A program made the position numbers and the translations under genes. The notes under the pieces are model-generated. The model did not search any database, was not told the DNA's origin, and was given only the letters and a program-made list of their open reading frames with translations. This document shows, piece after piece, positions 23,657-33,356 of a DNA stretch of 64,000 bases. Each line of letters opens with the position of its first letter. The stretch's first letter is position 1. The stretch comes from Pseudomonadota bacterium (GTDB lineage: Bacteria > Pseudomonadota > Alphaproteobacteria > Rhizobiales > Xanthobacteraceae): contig JAEXYA010000017.1 in NCBI GenBank assembly GCA_023451825.1, forward strand, positions 27,203 to 91,202, written 5' to 3'.

Positions 23657-26533
23657 TCAGGAGGCTGTCGATTGACGATCAAGCAATTCGGCCATGATGA
23701 GTTCAGACGCTTGCTTAGCGATGTGACGGGCACGCGAGGCACCGGGCAAGGTCAGCTGCTCTCCTGTCCACGCGCCACAGCTCTCGATCAGCGAACGCGC
23801 TTGAGACGCACCACCCGTTCGTAGCTCAAGCTCGGCCAATTCCACGGTGGCTTGGAGTTGCCAGAACCGGAAGTCCTTCGAGCCGAAGAGGCAAATTGCT
23901 GTCTCGTATCGCTGCCGTGCCGCTTCGACAGAACCATCGCCACCCTTTGCTGTCGCCAGGCGTGCCATCATATGTTCGTATCGTCCGACAATTCTGACGT
24001 CTTCGTCATTCATGCGGTAGCCATAGGCCCGCTTCAATGCCGCCTCGGCCCCTGAGAGATCGCCGCACATCAATCGGATCGTGGTGAGATCGAGAAGGAT
24101 ATGAGGGATGATCGTGATCCGCTGCTGAATCAGAGGGTCATGATCAATCGCCCGGGAGAACGCGTGCTCGGCCGCCAACAGATCATCGATCGTTGCGCTG
24201 CCGACCTTGAACTCCTCACGCACCAGGAGGGACCGGAACACCGTGAGAAATCCTGTCCACGGCTGATACAACGCTGACAGTTCCGCCAACTTCCGCAAAT
24301 GTATCCGAGCACGCTCGATCTGTCCGGCCTCCAATTCGCACCAAATCAACCCCCGCGTAAGAATGTAAAAGCTCGCGATGGTGTCTGCTCGCTCTTCGGC
24401 CTGCACCAGCAACCGGTCAAAATGTTCAAAGGCCGCTTCGAACTGTCCCATGTGATACTTGGCACGTGCCAACATGACATCACTGAGGGTGGTCATTCCA
24501 TGACCGAAATACAACGCAAAGTCGCCGGGGAAGTCCGGCCACTTTGTGATGAATGCGTCGAGCTTTCGCCGCGACGCCGCGATACTCGAGTGTTCGAAAT
24601 CATCATAGGCGGACAACAACGTCGGCAACCAGCGCACCACCGGATTGGACGATCTGGAAGCAACCGCAGTCAGTTCTGCAAGATGGACCGAGATCGGACG
24701 GCGCTTCCGAAGCAAGTCATGGATGAGCCCGAACAGTGCCCTGACTTGAAGAAACTCATCCTCGGTCGCCCGAGCTGCTTGCCACGCCTCGACATACAAT
24801 GCTCCATCGTGCTGACGGCCCGAGGTGACAATCTCGAAGCCTGAACATGCGACGGCGACAAGGACGTTTGCTCTGACCCGCGCATCCGCGCCCGGATCAA
24901 TTTCGGTCCGCTTGAACGCCATGTAGCGATATTTCTCGCCTTGAACGAGGGAGCCCAGTGCGAGCCACATCCGCTCCGCCGCGAGCGTCAGGCGCACGCC
25001 CAGTTCGGGACGCATAGCAAACGCCCAATCCAGAGCGGCGTGAACATCGTCGCTGATGGAGCGCAGCCTGGCGCGAAGCGACGACGGATCACTGGCGTTC
25101 CAATCGAGTGTTTCAAGGCATCGAAGGAAATAGTCGGCATGTCGCTCCTGAGACGACTGCCTTTCTTGTTCCGCTTCCGCTGTCAGGAGCACATAAGCGC
25201 GTGTCGTTTCCAGCAAGCGATATTCGATCGGCGCGACTTGCCGGCTCACATTCAACAGCGACTTGTTCACCAACTCGACGATGATCCCGTGTACACGATC
25301 GGTGGTAACGCCAGTCCTGCTTCCGATCTCCACGGCGGCGTCCAGCAGAAATGGTCCAGCGAAGACGGCAAGCCGGGACAAGACAACTTGCTCATCCCGC
25401 GACAACAGGCTGTAGCTCCAATCTATCGTCGCGGCCATCGACCGCTGACGTGGCACCGCGTTTCGACGCCCCACCGTCAGCAGCGAGAAGCGTCTGTCCA
25501 GCCCCCGAAAAACCTCATCGATACCGAGAACGCTGACCATGGACGCAGCCAGTTCGATCGCCAGTGGTATACCATCCAGCTTTCGACAGATTGCGATCAC
25601 CGTAACAGCATTTCCGTCATCCAACTGAAAGGCCGGCGTCTGATACGAAACGATCCGCATGAAAAGCTGCACGGACACGAAGCGTGCTGCGCTCTCGGCT
25701 GTCATCAGCACACCCGCCGGAGGCACCTCCAGGGGATCGAGACGCCACACCAGTTCTCCGGCAACCCTGAGCGACTCGCGCGATGTTGTCAGGACGTTCA
25801 CGCTTCCCAATTCGCCGACGATGCGTTCAACGAGACTGGCGACAAGGTCGGCAATGTGCTCGCAGTTATCAAGCACGAGAAGAACGTGCTTGCTCTGTAG
25901 CGCAAGCAAAACTTGCTCGGCCGCAGCGCCCATCTCGACCGGAAGGTCCAGGGTGCCTATCACCGCGGCATGCAGTTGCACTTCAGTCGTCGCCCGCGCC
26001 AGATCGACGAAGCTATAACCATCGGTAAATTTCGCGCTGGCTTTTTCGGCGACCGCCGCCGCAACGGTTGTCTTTCCGATGCCTCCCGCCCCGAGAATGG
26101 TGACGAGCCTGTTCGAGGCGACGCTCCGAAGTATACCGTCGATCTCTGCATCTCGGCCAAGCGGCGCGACCGATAATTTCGCGGCACTGTATGAATTCCG
26201 CTTGGCGCTGGCGGCATGCGTGGATACTTCCCGAAGGCGTCCCGTGAAACGATACCCGAGCGATGCCTCCGTTCGGATCAAAACCCCCTCGTGGCCCAGC
26301 GCCTTTCTCAAGCCGGCGATCTGAACACGTAAATTTCGCTCGTCCACTTCAACGCCGGGCCATGCCCGCTGGCAGAGCTGCGCTTTGGTGACTAGTTCTC
26401 CGCGTTTCTCGATCAATGCCCCCAGCAGAGCGCGGGCACGCGAACCAAGTTGAACGCGGTCCTCTCCATGCCGCAACAGCCCATTCAGCTCATCAAATCG
26501 AAATGATCCGAACGCGGCTTGTGAACGCGACAT
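23657..26533 (-). CDS. Winged-helix / STAND NTPase / helical-repeat regulator 1 (958 aa)
   Basis: This is a large one-protein signalling regulator. Residues about 8-100 are an OmpR/PhoB-type winged helix (LVTKAQLCQRAWPGVEVDE, NLRVQIAGLRKALG, GYRFTG). Residues about 124-330 are an NB-ARC-like NTPase with Walker A GAGGIGKTT (148-156), Walker B VLLVLDNCEH (217-226), the sensor LTTSRES and the GLPL-like DGIPLAIELAA (320-330). A WSYSLLSRDE winged segment follows, then about 500 residues of TPR-like helices. STAND proteins typically oligomerise on ligand or partner binding. There is no membrane span, so it acts in the cytoplasm. The start at 26533 follows GAGGAACGAGAG. It is divergent from regulator 2. 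Confidence 0.9.
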   Translation of the reverse strand: MSRSQAAFGSFRFDELNGLLRHGEDRVQLGSRARALLGALIEKRGELVTKAQLCQRAWPGVEVDERNLRVQIAGLRKALGHEGVLIRTEASLGYRFTGRLREVSTHAASAKRNSYSAAKLSVAPLGRDAEIDGILRSVASNRLVTILGAGGIGKTTVAAAVAEKASAKFTDGYSFVDLARATTEVQLHAAVIGTLDLPVEMGAAAEQVLLALQSKHVLLVLDNCEHIADLVASLVERIVGELGSVNVLTTSRESLRVAGELVWRLDPLEVPPAGVLMTAESAARFVSVQLFMRIVSYQTPAFQLDDGNAVTVIAICRKLDGIPLAIELAASMVSVLGIDEVFRGLDRRFSLLTVGRRNAVPRQRSMAATIDWSYSLLSRDEQVVLSRLAVFAGPFLLDAAVEIGSRTGVTTDRVHGIIVELVNKSLLNVSRQVAPIEYRLLETTRAYVLLTAEAEQERQSSQERHADYFLRCLETLDWNASDPSSLRARLRSISDDVHAALDWAFAMRPELGVRLTLAAERMWLALGSLVQGEKYRYMAFKRTEIDPGADARVRANVLVAVACSGFEIVTSGRQHDGALYVEAWQAARATEDEFLQVRALFGLIHDLLRKRRPISVHLAELTAVASRSSNPVVRWLPTLLSAYDDFEHSSIAASRRKLDAFITKWPDFPGDFALYFGHGMTTLSDVMLARAKYHMGQFEAAFEHFDRLLVQAEERADTIASFYILTRGLIWCELEAGQIERARIHLRKLAELSALYQPWTGFLTVFRSLLVREEFKVGSATIDDLLAAEHAFSRAIDHDPLIQQRITIIPHILLDLTTIRLMCGDLSGAEAALKRAYGYRMNDEDVRIVGRYEHMMARLATAKGGDGSVEAARQRYETAICLFGSKDFRFWQLQATVELAELELRTGGASQARSLIESCGAWTGEQLTLPGASRARHIAKQASELIMAELLDRQSTAS

Positions 26534-26813
26534 CTCTCGTTCCTCGTAAAATTCAACGATTGGCCGCCGCGATCAATACGAAGCAGCAACCAACATGCTC
26601 TTTCGAATTTCAACATGCCAACACGCGGTACTGCCCCCAGCGGTTCGCAAGCTTCGAATTTTCGCTTCCGATTATTCTCCTCAAATACAACCGAACTGTC
26701 GATCAGGACGGCAACTCGTCGATCCGAAGGTCGCGCGCTCTGATGGAAGATAACGCGTAGCTGCACTCCGCAATTTGCCTTGAATATGCCTCGCGGTGTG
26801 GAAAATCCTGGCT

Positions 26814-26830
26814 GCTTTACATTTTTTTAC
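26814..26830 (-). promoter_or_regulatory. GTWAAR direct-repeat operator, site E
   Basis: On the minus strand GTAAAAA (26830-26824) is followed 10 bp later by GTAAAGC (26820-26814). It lies 174 bp upstream of regulator 2. Confidence 0.58.
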
Positions 26831-26919
26831 ATCCTGCCATCGGGGACATCGTTCTCAGCCGACAAAGACCTCCCATAGGGATACCTTCATGGGAGGCCCC
26901 GCTTGTGGCGGTGCGGAAG

Positions 26920-26936
26920 GTAAAATAAAGTAAAAC
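26920..26936 (+). promoter_or_regulatory. GTWAAR direct-repeat operator, site F
   Basis: GTAAAAT (26920-26926) is followed 10 bp later by GTAAAAC (26930-26936). It lies 68 bp upstream of regulator 2, close enough to the start to repress or autoregulate. Confidence 0.58.
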
Positions 26937-27003
26937 GTGCTGTTGGTCTCCTGATCCAGACGATGCAAAGCCGCAATCGCCTTAAAATCAACTGGTCCGT
27001 CCG

Positions 27004-29814
27004 ATGGTAAACCGTCAAGTTTGCTTCGGACCTTTTCGGTTCGATCCCAATTCAAGAGTGCTGTGGGACGGCAACGAGCGCACGCGTATCGGCGCGCGGG
27101 CCATTGCGATCCTCGATCTTCTCATGAAGGATCCCGGCAGCCCCGTTGCCCAGATGGACCTGATCCAGGCGGCCTGGCCCGGCCTCCACGTTGATCGCAG
27201 CAATCTGCGGGTTCAGATCTATGCCCTCCGGAAAGTGTTGAGAGACCAGGGTAAGTTCATTCAACCTGGACCATCGCACACCTATTGTTTTGTCGGGGAC
27301 GCGACGTTTCTCGCGCCATCGGACGCCTCATCCGCCTACCACGGCAGTCCATCCATTCCAGCCCCTTCTGTGTCTCCGGTCGGACGCGATCGTGTTATTT
27401 CAAGCATCCGGGCGTTATGCGAGATCGACCGTTTGGTCACCATTCTCGGATCCGGAGGCATCGGGAAGACGACGGTCGCGCTGCAGTTCGCGCATGAGCA
27501 ACAGCATCAGTACCGGGCCGGCGCATGTTTCGTCGATTTGGGACGACTATCCGACCCCAATGCAGTGAACGCGATGGTGGCCAGCGCCGCCGGGTTCTCC
27601 GTCACCGAATGGCCGAGTACCGAATATGTCGCTCAGGCGCTGAGCAACAAGCACATGCTCTTGGTTCTCGACTGCTGCGAACACGTTCTCGAATCGGTTT
27701 CGGCGCTCGTCGAAACTCTCCTGAGAACTGCGCCGTCCATCAGGATCCTGCTCACGACACGACAGCCAACCGGTATTGCAGGTGAACAGCTATTCGTGCT
27801 GGAGCCTCTGCCAATTCCTCCGCCAATGACGGAGAGCTCGGCCGGGCCGGGCCTCGCGACATATGCCTCGGTACAGTTGCTGATCGATGGCGTGAAACGA
27901 CGCGGTGCGCAACTCGAGATCACCGATGATACCTCGACTTACATCTCAGAGATCTGCAGGCGCGCTGAGGGCGTCCCGCTGACGATCGAGCTGACGGCAT
28001 CGATGGTCGCAGTCCTCGGCTTGCATCAAGTTGCCGAAGGTCTTGCCGATGGGACGCAACTGCTGAGTATCGACCGACGGAGCACCGTTCCCCGACAACG
28101 ATCTCTCTCCGCGACGATCGAATGGAGCTACAATCTCCTCACCGACGAAGAACGCTATGCCATCCAGTGTCTGTCTTGTTTTGCTGGCTGGTTCTCGATC
28201 GTATCGGGCGTCGCCGTGGTGGAAGGCCCCAAATTGGACGCCGAGGCCGCACGTCATGCAATCCTCGGCCTCGCGCACAAATCTCTGCTCGCCTCGGACA
28301 CAATCCACGCCCCGTCGAAACTGAGATTGCTCGATACCACGCGGGCATTTGTCCTGAAGACGCCCGACCCGGTGGGCGACAGATCCCGCGCCAGCGAACG
28401 CCACGCTCGGTACCTGATCACGCAGCTTGATCTCATTGAATGGGATACATTCGACCCGCACCAATACGCAGGCCTTATTGACGAGATACGCATCGCGCTC
28501 GACTGGGCTTTCGCGAACTCCCCACATTTAGGCGTAGCGCTTGTTTTGTCGGCCGAGCGGCTCTGGCTCGAACTGACGTCGTTATTTCACGGCGCTCAGG
28601 ATATCTTCAGAGCACTCCAACATGTCGACCTTGACCCACGCATCGACAAGGCGTCCCGTGCGCGGCTGCTGGTCTCGCTTGCCTCGGCACAGGCTTACCT
28701 TCCAGGCCTCGATGACGCCTCTCTATATGAGCGCGCCTGGCGTGCCGCACGCGACGCAAACGATCATTTCTTGCAATTGCGCGCCCTTTACGGGATCATT
28801 CAAAACCTGCTCCTCACGCGGCGACCAGCGGACTTCCATCTCGACGCATTCGCTACGGCATCCGAACGCTCCAGCCATCCGTCGACACGTCATCTTCATC
28901 AACGCATGTCGGCCTTCAATGCCTTTGAGGGCTCCGAGCTCCGGCTGGCGCGCACGATGTTCGAGGCGTTTCTGAGCGACGCGCAATCAATTCCCAAAGA
29001 ACTTTCGCTCTACTTTGGCGGCATTGGGCCCAAGGCCTCTGCGAAAGTTGGATTGGCGCTCACGCAGTATTATCTTGGCTATTGTGACGACGCCCAACAT
29101 GTTTTGGATTCTGCCGTCGAAGAGGCGAAGCTCCTCCGGCACGCGACCACCTCATATTTCGTGTTTGCTCAGGGCGCCATCTGGGTGAAAATCCATTCGG
29201 GCGATTTTGCGTGCGCTCATGCCTATCTGGACGAACTCGAACATCTTGCAGAGAGCCACCTTCCGTGGCGAACTCTTGTCGATGGTTTTCGAGGGCTTAT
29301 CGCTCGTTACGAACACAACGACCCGGAGACCGCATGCCGCCTGTTGGGAACCTGCCTCGATCAACCTTACATCATCAAGACCGGCTCTCTCCACCCGATC
29401 CTGTGGGTTGAGCTGGCAGATGCGCGGCGATTGCGCGGTGATCTCGCTGGCGCCGAAGATGCGTTGAACCGCTCGAAAGCTCAGCTTCGTGGCGACATCG
29501 ATGTTCGACTGCTCGGGAAACATCATCCCGTTCTCGCTCAAGTGCTGCTTGCACGCGGCCGCGCCGAAGACATCGAGCGCGCGAGAATGCTGCTCAGGGA
29601 AGCGCGAGAACTCAGCATTCTGAAAGAATTCTATCTTTACGAATGCGAGGCCACCATCATCCTTGCCCAACTGGAAACTCATCAAGGGAACGCCGGCGAA
29701 GCTCGCCACCTGCTGCAGCAGCTGGCGTCGCGCTTCGAAGACAGGCAGAGCGTGCCGGGCTTCGACCACGCTCAGACACTCTTGAAGGCGATTGACGCCG
29801 GCGCTCCCTCATAG
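27004..29814 (+). CDS. Winged-helix / STAND NTPase / helical-repeat regulator 2 (936 aa)
   Basis: This is a paralogue of regulator 1 with the same order of parts. The winged helix is at about residues 8-98 (MDLIQAAWPGLHVDRSNLRV, then QIYALRKVLRDQG). The NTPase has Walker A GSGGIGKTT (149-157), Walker B MLLVLDCCEH (218-227), LTTRQPTG and AEGVPLTIELTASM. A SATIEWSYNLLTDEE segment and about 500 residues of TPR-like repeats follow. The recognition-helix region NLRVQIxxLRK is nearly identical to that of regulator 1, so they may bind the same DNA. It is convergent with regulator 3 (65-bp gap). The ligand is unknown. Confidence 0.9.
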   Translation: MVNRQVCFGPFRFDPNSRVLWDGNERTRIGARAIAILDLLMKDPGSPVAQMDLIQAAWPGLHVDRSNLRVQIYALRKVLRDQGKFIQPGPSHTYCFVGDATFLAPSDASSAYHGSPSIPAPSVSPVGRDRVISSIRALCEIDRLVTILGSGGIGKTTVALQFAHEQQHQYRAGACFVDLGRLSDPNAVNAMVASAAGFSVTEWPSTEYVAQALSNKHMLLVLDCCEHVLESVSALVETLLRTAPSIRILLTTRQPTGIAGEQLFVLEPLPIPPPMTESSAGPGLATYASVQLLIDGVKRRGAQLEITDDTSTYISEICRRAEGVPLTIELTASMVAVLGLHQVAEGLADGTQLLSIDRRSTVPRQRSLSATIEWSYNLLTDEERYAIQCLSCFAGWFSIVSGVAVVEGPKLDAEAARHAILGLAHKSLLASDTIHAPSKLRLLDTTRAFVLKTPDPVGDRSRASERHARYLITQLDLIEWDTFDPHQYAGLIDEIRIALDWAFANSPHLGVALVLSAERLWLELTSLFHGAQDIFRALQHVDLDPRIDKASRARLLVSLASAQAYLPGLDDASLYERAWRAARDANDHFLQLRALYGIIQNLLLTRRPADFHLDAFATASERSSHPSTRHLHQRMSAFNAFEGSELRLARTMFEAFLSDAQSIPKELSLYFGGIGPKASAKVGLALTQYYLGYCDDAQHVLDSAVEEAKLLRHATTSYFVFAQGAIWVKIHSGDFACAHAYLDELEHLAESHLPWRTLVDGFRGLIARYEHNDPETACRLLGTCLDQPYIIKTGSLHPILWVELADARRLRGDLAGAEDALNRSKAQLRGDIDVRLLGKHHPVLAQVLLARGRAEDIERARMLLREARELSILKEFYLYECEATIILAQLETHQGNAGEARHLLQQLASRFEDRQSVPGFDHAQTLLKAIDAGAPS

Positions 29815-29879
29815 CTTTTCATACCGGCATCAGACGGACTGCTCTGTAGCGGACGCAATCTGACCCATACGACATATGC

Positions 29880-32726
29880 CTATTCACGTTCGGTTGCGAG
29901 CGAACGCAACACGCGCCCAGCCAATCTGACATCGGTCGAGGGGGCGTGAGCATCAACCCTGCGATAGACTGGTTCGAGGAGCGTCAACCCTTCAGCCCCG
30001 CGCCCGACATGTCCGAGCATACGCGCCAGAGCCGTCGTGGAGCTCAGCTCGAATGTCAGGGCACCCTGTCGCCTGGCACAGGCGATTGCGGCTCTGAGCA
30101 TTGCCTCAGCATCAACAATCTTCTCCTCGCGCCATAACAGAAGCCCCTTCACGCGCAGGATTTCGGCATCATACCAATGCTCGCTCTGTCGTTCTGCGTG
30201 TTCGCTGGCTTCGGCGAGCGACTTTATCGCAAGCTCGGGACGCCCGAATTTCAATGCCGCTTCTGCAATGACCGTTAGATACATCGGCACCCTGACAAGG
30301 AACCCGTTCCGAACAATCCGTCGCGCTTCACGATGCATGATATCGAGCGACGCTTCATCGTCGTCGAGGCACCCGACTGCGGCCTGGTAGAATTGACAGA
30401 CAGGATCCCAGATGGCGAGATCGCGCAGCTCCACACCACGTTTCAGCGTGAGGATCAGTCTGCGAGCGCGCTCGATATCTCCAGATCGCATCGTGAGAGG
30501 GATCGCAGCCTGCGCAAGCGCGTTAGCTTCGGATACCATATGCTCCAAGGCAGACGCTCGATCCAGGGCTTGCTGCGTTATACGTAATGCACCCGCGTGG
30601 TCGCCACGTATCCACATCGGAAATGCAAGTGCGACCCGCAGCCCGACAAGACGATCGATCTGAAACCTGGACATGCGGGTCGGCGCCGCATCGTCACCAA
30701 AATTTCCGACAAGGACTTCAAGGCCCTTCTGCGCACCCGTAATATCGCCGGTGTAGAATTGGGTGATATGCTTGAACCGCTTTCCGTCCGGCAACGCCGA
30801 TATCTCACCGCGCAGCTCGGCAGTATCCTCGAATTGTTCGAGCGTAGCGAGAGCTTGGAGATGACGGCCAGAAAAGGTCTGAAGAACGGCATGGCCCCAC
30901 AGCGCCCGCAGTTGAAATTCAGCGTCGTCTATCTCGACCGCCAGGCGATAGCATTCGCGCCAGGCATCATCGACCTCGGCACCGAGATGATCGGAAAAAT
31001 TCAAGCCATTGCCATATGACGCCAGCAGTTTCATCCTCAGGCGCAGATCGTGAGGGAGCTCCGCCTCTTCAAATTGGAGGGCGCGTTCGACGCGGGATCG
31101 GCTCTCTCCGACGGTGGAGAGTTCATCCCAAAGAGGAATGGCCGCTGCAGTCAGGCGAACTCCCAATTCCGGATCACCGCCATCGCCGAACAACCATTCG
31201 ATCGCCTTGCGGAGGTCATTCACCCGCTTGCCGTAAGACGCGGTCCAGTCCCGCCTTGCTCGCCACTGCCACTCAGCCTCTGCAGCTTCGAAAACCCTGA
31301 GCAGGTATCGCGAGAAACGCATCAGGACAGCATACTGCTCACCCTCATTCTTGAGCGCCCCGCCAGCAAAGCCACGCATGATGTCAAGCAAGCGGTATCG
31401 CAATTCACCGCCTTGATAAATTTGCGATACCATCGATTTGGAGACGAGGCTTTGTGCAAGCGAAGTGACGGTCTCGATGGCCCCTCCGTCGTCCGAGGCA
31501 ATTCCCACAATGTCTTCGAGCGAGAAATGTCCCGTGAAAACTGAAAGCTCCCGGAACAACCTCGCTTCGCTCCTCGACAAGATCCGATAGCTCCACTCCA
31601 GCGTGGCCAGCAAGGTCTGATGCCGGCGCACACGTCCTTCTCGCGTGACGTTTAATGGCTCCAAATCGACGTCGAGCAAACGGAGGAGGCTTTGGGCATT
31701 GGATCCGTCGAAGTGGGCAACTGCGAGTTCGATCGCAAGAGCAATTCCATCAAGGCGTCGACAGATGGCTGCGACCGCGCTTGCATCGACATCTTCAAAT
31801 CTATAACCGTTCGCTTCGAAAGCCCTCCTGACGAACAATCTGACGGCAGAGTAATCAAGCGCCGAAACTGAATCGACCTGATCAGCTTCGCTTGGAAACT
31901 CGAGTGCCGGCAGGCGGTACACCGACTCATGTCGCGCCCGCAGCGGCTCTCTGCTCGTGGCCAGGATCACCAGACTTGGAACAACCGACCGCAGATGGTC
32001 TGCGATCAGGGACGCAGAACTCAACACGTGCTCACAGTTATCAAGTACAAGAAGAGTATGCTTGTGCCGGATGGCTTCGATAGCTTCTGCCAAGACGTTC
32101 GTGGTGTTCGTAACGCTTCCGAGCGCGGCTGCGACGACCGGAACGACCTGCTGAGCCTCATCGATCACGGCCAAGTCGGCAAATCGTACACCGTCCCGAA
32201 ACGATGCCTTAAGCTCAAGCGCGACGGCCACTGCCAAGGTCGTTTTACCGACACCTGCGGGACCGACAACCGTAACAAAACGCTCGTCGGCTAACATCGC
32301 AGTCAACTCCGAAACCTGCTGATCGCGACCGACAAGATCGACGATCATCGGCATCGCCCCCGGTGGATACTCCTTCGGGTCCGCATCGATACCTGTGTCG
32401 TCCGCGGAGATCTCTACACGCGCAACGAATCGATATCCCCGTCCCTGTACGGTCGCGATGTAGGGGAGGCCCGAAGGAAGCGCAGGCAACACCTTGCGCA
32501 ATGCAGAGATCGCGACCTTAAGGTTGGTCGATTTCATCGGACTTTCCGGCCACGCGAATGCGATCAGCTCGTCTTTGCTGACAACCTCGCCCGACTTCGA
32601 GACGAGGAGCTCCAAAAGGTCCAGGGATCGAGATCCGGGTGTGAGATACACATTCTTGTGCCTGAGCATCTGCCGGTGGGGTACGAACTCGACCTCTCCG
32701 AAACGATAGCGTTTACGCTCGATCAT
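29880..32726 (-). CDS. Winged-helix / STAND NTPase / helical-repeat regulator 3 (948 aa)
   Basis: This is a third paralogue, more diverged. The winged helix includes VVSKDELIAFAWPESPMKST, NLKVAISALRKVLP and GRGYRFVARV. The NTPase has Walker A GPAGVGKTT (159-167) and Walker B TLLVLDNCEH (228-237), counted from the GTG four codons upstream, followed by LATSREPL and LDGIALAIELAVAHF. TPR-like helices fill the C-terminal half. The ATG at 32726 (MIERKRYRFGEV) follows GGGGGACGAA and is preferred. It lies 39 bp downstream of the AraC gene on the same strand, so the two are probably an operon. Confidence 0.9.
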   Translation of the reverse strand: MIERKRYRFGEVEFVPHRQMLRHKNVYLTPGSRSLDLLELLVSKSGEVVSKDELIAFAWPESPMKSTNLKVAISALRKVLPALPSGLPYIATVQGRGYRFVARVEISADDTGIDADPKEYPPGAMPMIVDLVGRDQQVSELTAMLADERFVTVVGPAGVGKTTLAVAVALELKASFRDGVRFADLAVIDEAQQVVPVVAAALGSVTNTTNVLAEAIEAIRHKHTLLVLDNCEHVLSSASLIADHLRSVVPSLVILATSREPLRARHESVYRLPALEFPSEADQVDSVSALDYSAVRLFVRRAFEANGYRFEDVDASAVAAICRRLDGIALAIELAVAHFDGSNAQSLLRLLDVDLEPLNVTREGRVRRHQTLLATLEWSYRILSRSEARLFRELSVFTGHFSLEDIVGIASDDGGAIETVTSLAQSLVSKSMVSQIYQGGELRYRLLDIMRGFAGGALKNEGEQYAVLMRFSRYLLRVFEAAEAEWQWRARRDWTASYGKRVNDLRKAIEWLFGDGGDPELGVRLTAAAIPLWDELSTVGESRSRVERALQFEEAELPHDLRLRMKLLASYGNGLNFSDHLGAEVDDAWRECYRLAVEIDDAEFQLRALWGHAVLQTFSGRHLQALATLEQFEDTAELRGEISALPDGKRFKHITQFYTGDITGAQKGLEVLVGNFGDDAAPTRMSRFQIDRLVGLRVALAFPMWIRGDHAGALRITQQALDRASALEHMVSEANALAQAAIPLTMRSGDIERARRLILTLKRGVELRDLAIWDPVCQFYQAAVGCLDDDEASLDIMHREARRIVRNGFLVRVPMYLTVIAEAALKFGRPELAIKSLAEASEHAERQSEHWYDAEILRVKGLLLWREEKIVDAEAMLRAAIACARRQGALTFELSSTTALARMLGHVGRGAEGLTLLEPVYRRVDAHAPSTDVRLAGRVLRSLATERE

Positions 32727-32765
32727 TTCGTCCCCCACTAGATAAGGCTGGCTACTGTCTCAAAT

Positions 32766-33356
32766 TCAGTGCGCTCGCTCCTGCGCGACAGCCCTTCCGC
32801 TTGGACGCGCAGCCTTGCCCGCCGAGCCAATTCCCCCGTTCGATAGTCGCCAGGCGTTCGGTGAAGTCCCTGTCGAAGCTCGGAACGCCCGACAGAAATG
32901 GGCTTGATCGGAGAATCCGCAATCGATGGCGATCTCGACCAACCTCATGTCGGTCAGCTGCATCAATCTTTCTGCCCGCCCAATTCTGCACGCGATCAGA
33001 TACGCTCTCGGCGGCTGCCCGACACTTGCTTTGAATGCATTGCAGAAGTATCCGCTGCTGAGCCCAACGTTCCTCGCGATCTGCGAGACACGAAGCGGCC
33101 GATGTAGATTTTCTTCGATATAGCGCAGCGCATGGTCGATTTGACGGCTACGAGGTCCCTTGTGCGTCGAAGGTGCAATCGCCGCTTTCGATGAACCGGC
33201 AAGTATAAGAATGGCTTCGTCCAGGCGTAACTTGGCCAAGTCCCGATCGGGATCGATCGCGCGACGCGCATCAAGCAGAAGCTGCGCAATCAAGGCGTCA
33301 TCGGATATGCCCTGCCTTTCGAGCTCCGTCGGTTTAGGCGCGGATTTCCGGTTCAT
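32766..33356 (-). CDS. AraC-family transcriptional regulator
   Basis: This is a 196-residue regulator with a C-terminal AraC/XylS double HTH (LRVSQIARNVGLSSGYFCNAFKASVG and LVEIAIDCGFSDQAHFCRAFRASTG, at about residues 90-170). The short N-terminal part (about 75 residues) has no cupin-like effector domain, so ligand sensing may be absent or lie elsewhere, possibly in the co-transcribed STAND protein. GGGAACGAGT precedes the ATG at 33356. GTWAAR site C lies 179 bp upstream. Confidence 0.88.
   Translation of the reverse strand: MNRKSAPKPTELERQGISDDALIAQLLLDARRAIDPDRDLAKLRLDEAILILAGSSKAAIAPSTHKGPRSRQIDHALRYIEENLHRPLRVSQIARNVGLSSGYFCNAFKASVGQPPRAYLIACRIGRAERLMQLTDMRLVEIAIDCGFSDQAHFCRAFRASTGTSPNAWRLSNGGIGSAGKAARPSGRAVAQERAH

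Larger units (their letters stand above)
26534..27003. promoter_or_regulatory. 470-bp divergent promoter between STAND regulators 1 and 2
   Basis: No credible gene is seen. It is AT-richer than its surroundings and holds two GTWAAR direct-repeat sites (26814-26830 and 26920-26936) and a hairpin, CCTCCCAT (26869-26876) with ATGGGAGG (26889-26896), 12-nt loop. Confidence 0.55.

Noticed and set aside
26855..27055. A 66-codon minus-strand frame overlapping the start of STAND regulator 2
   Set aside because: It overlaps the operator region and the winged-helix coding sequence and has no recognisable motif or ribosome site.
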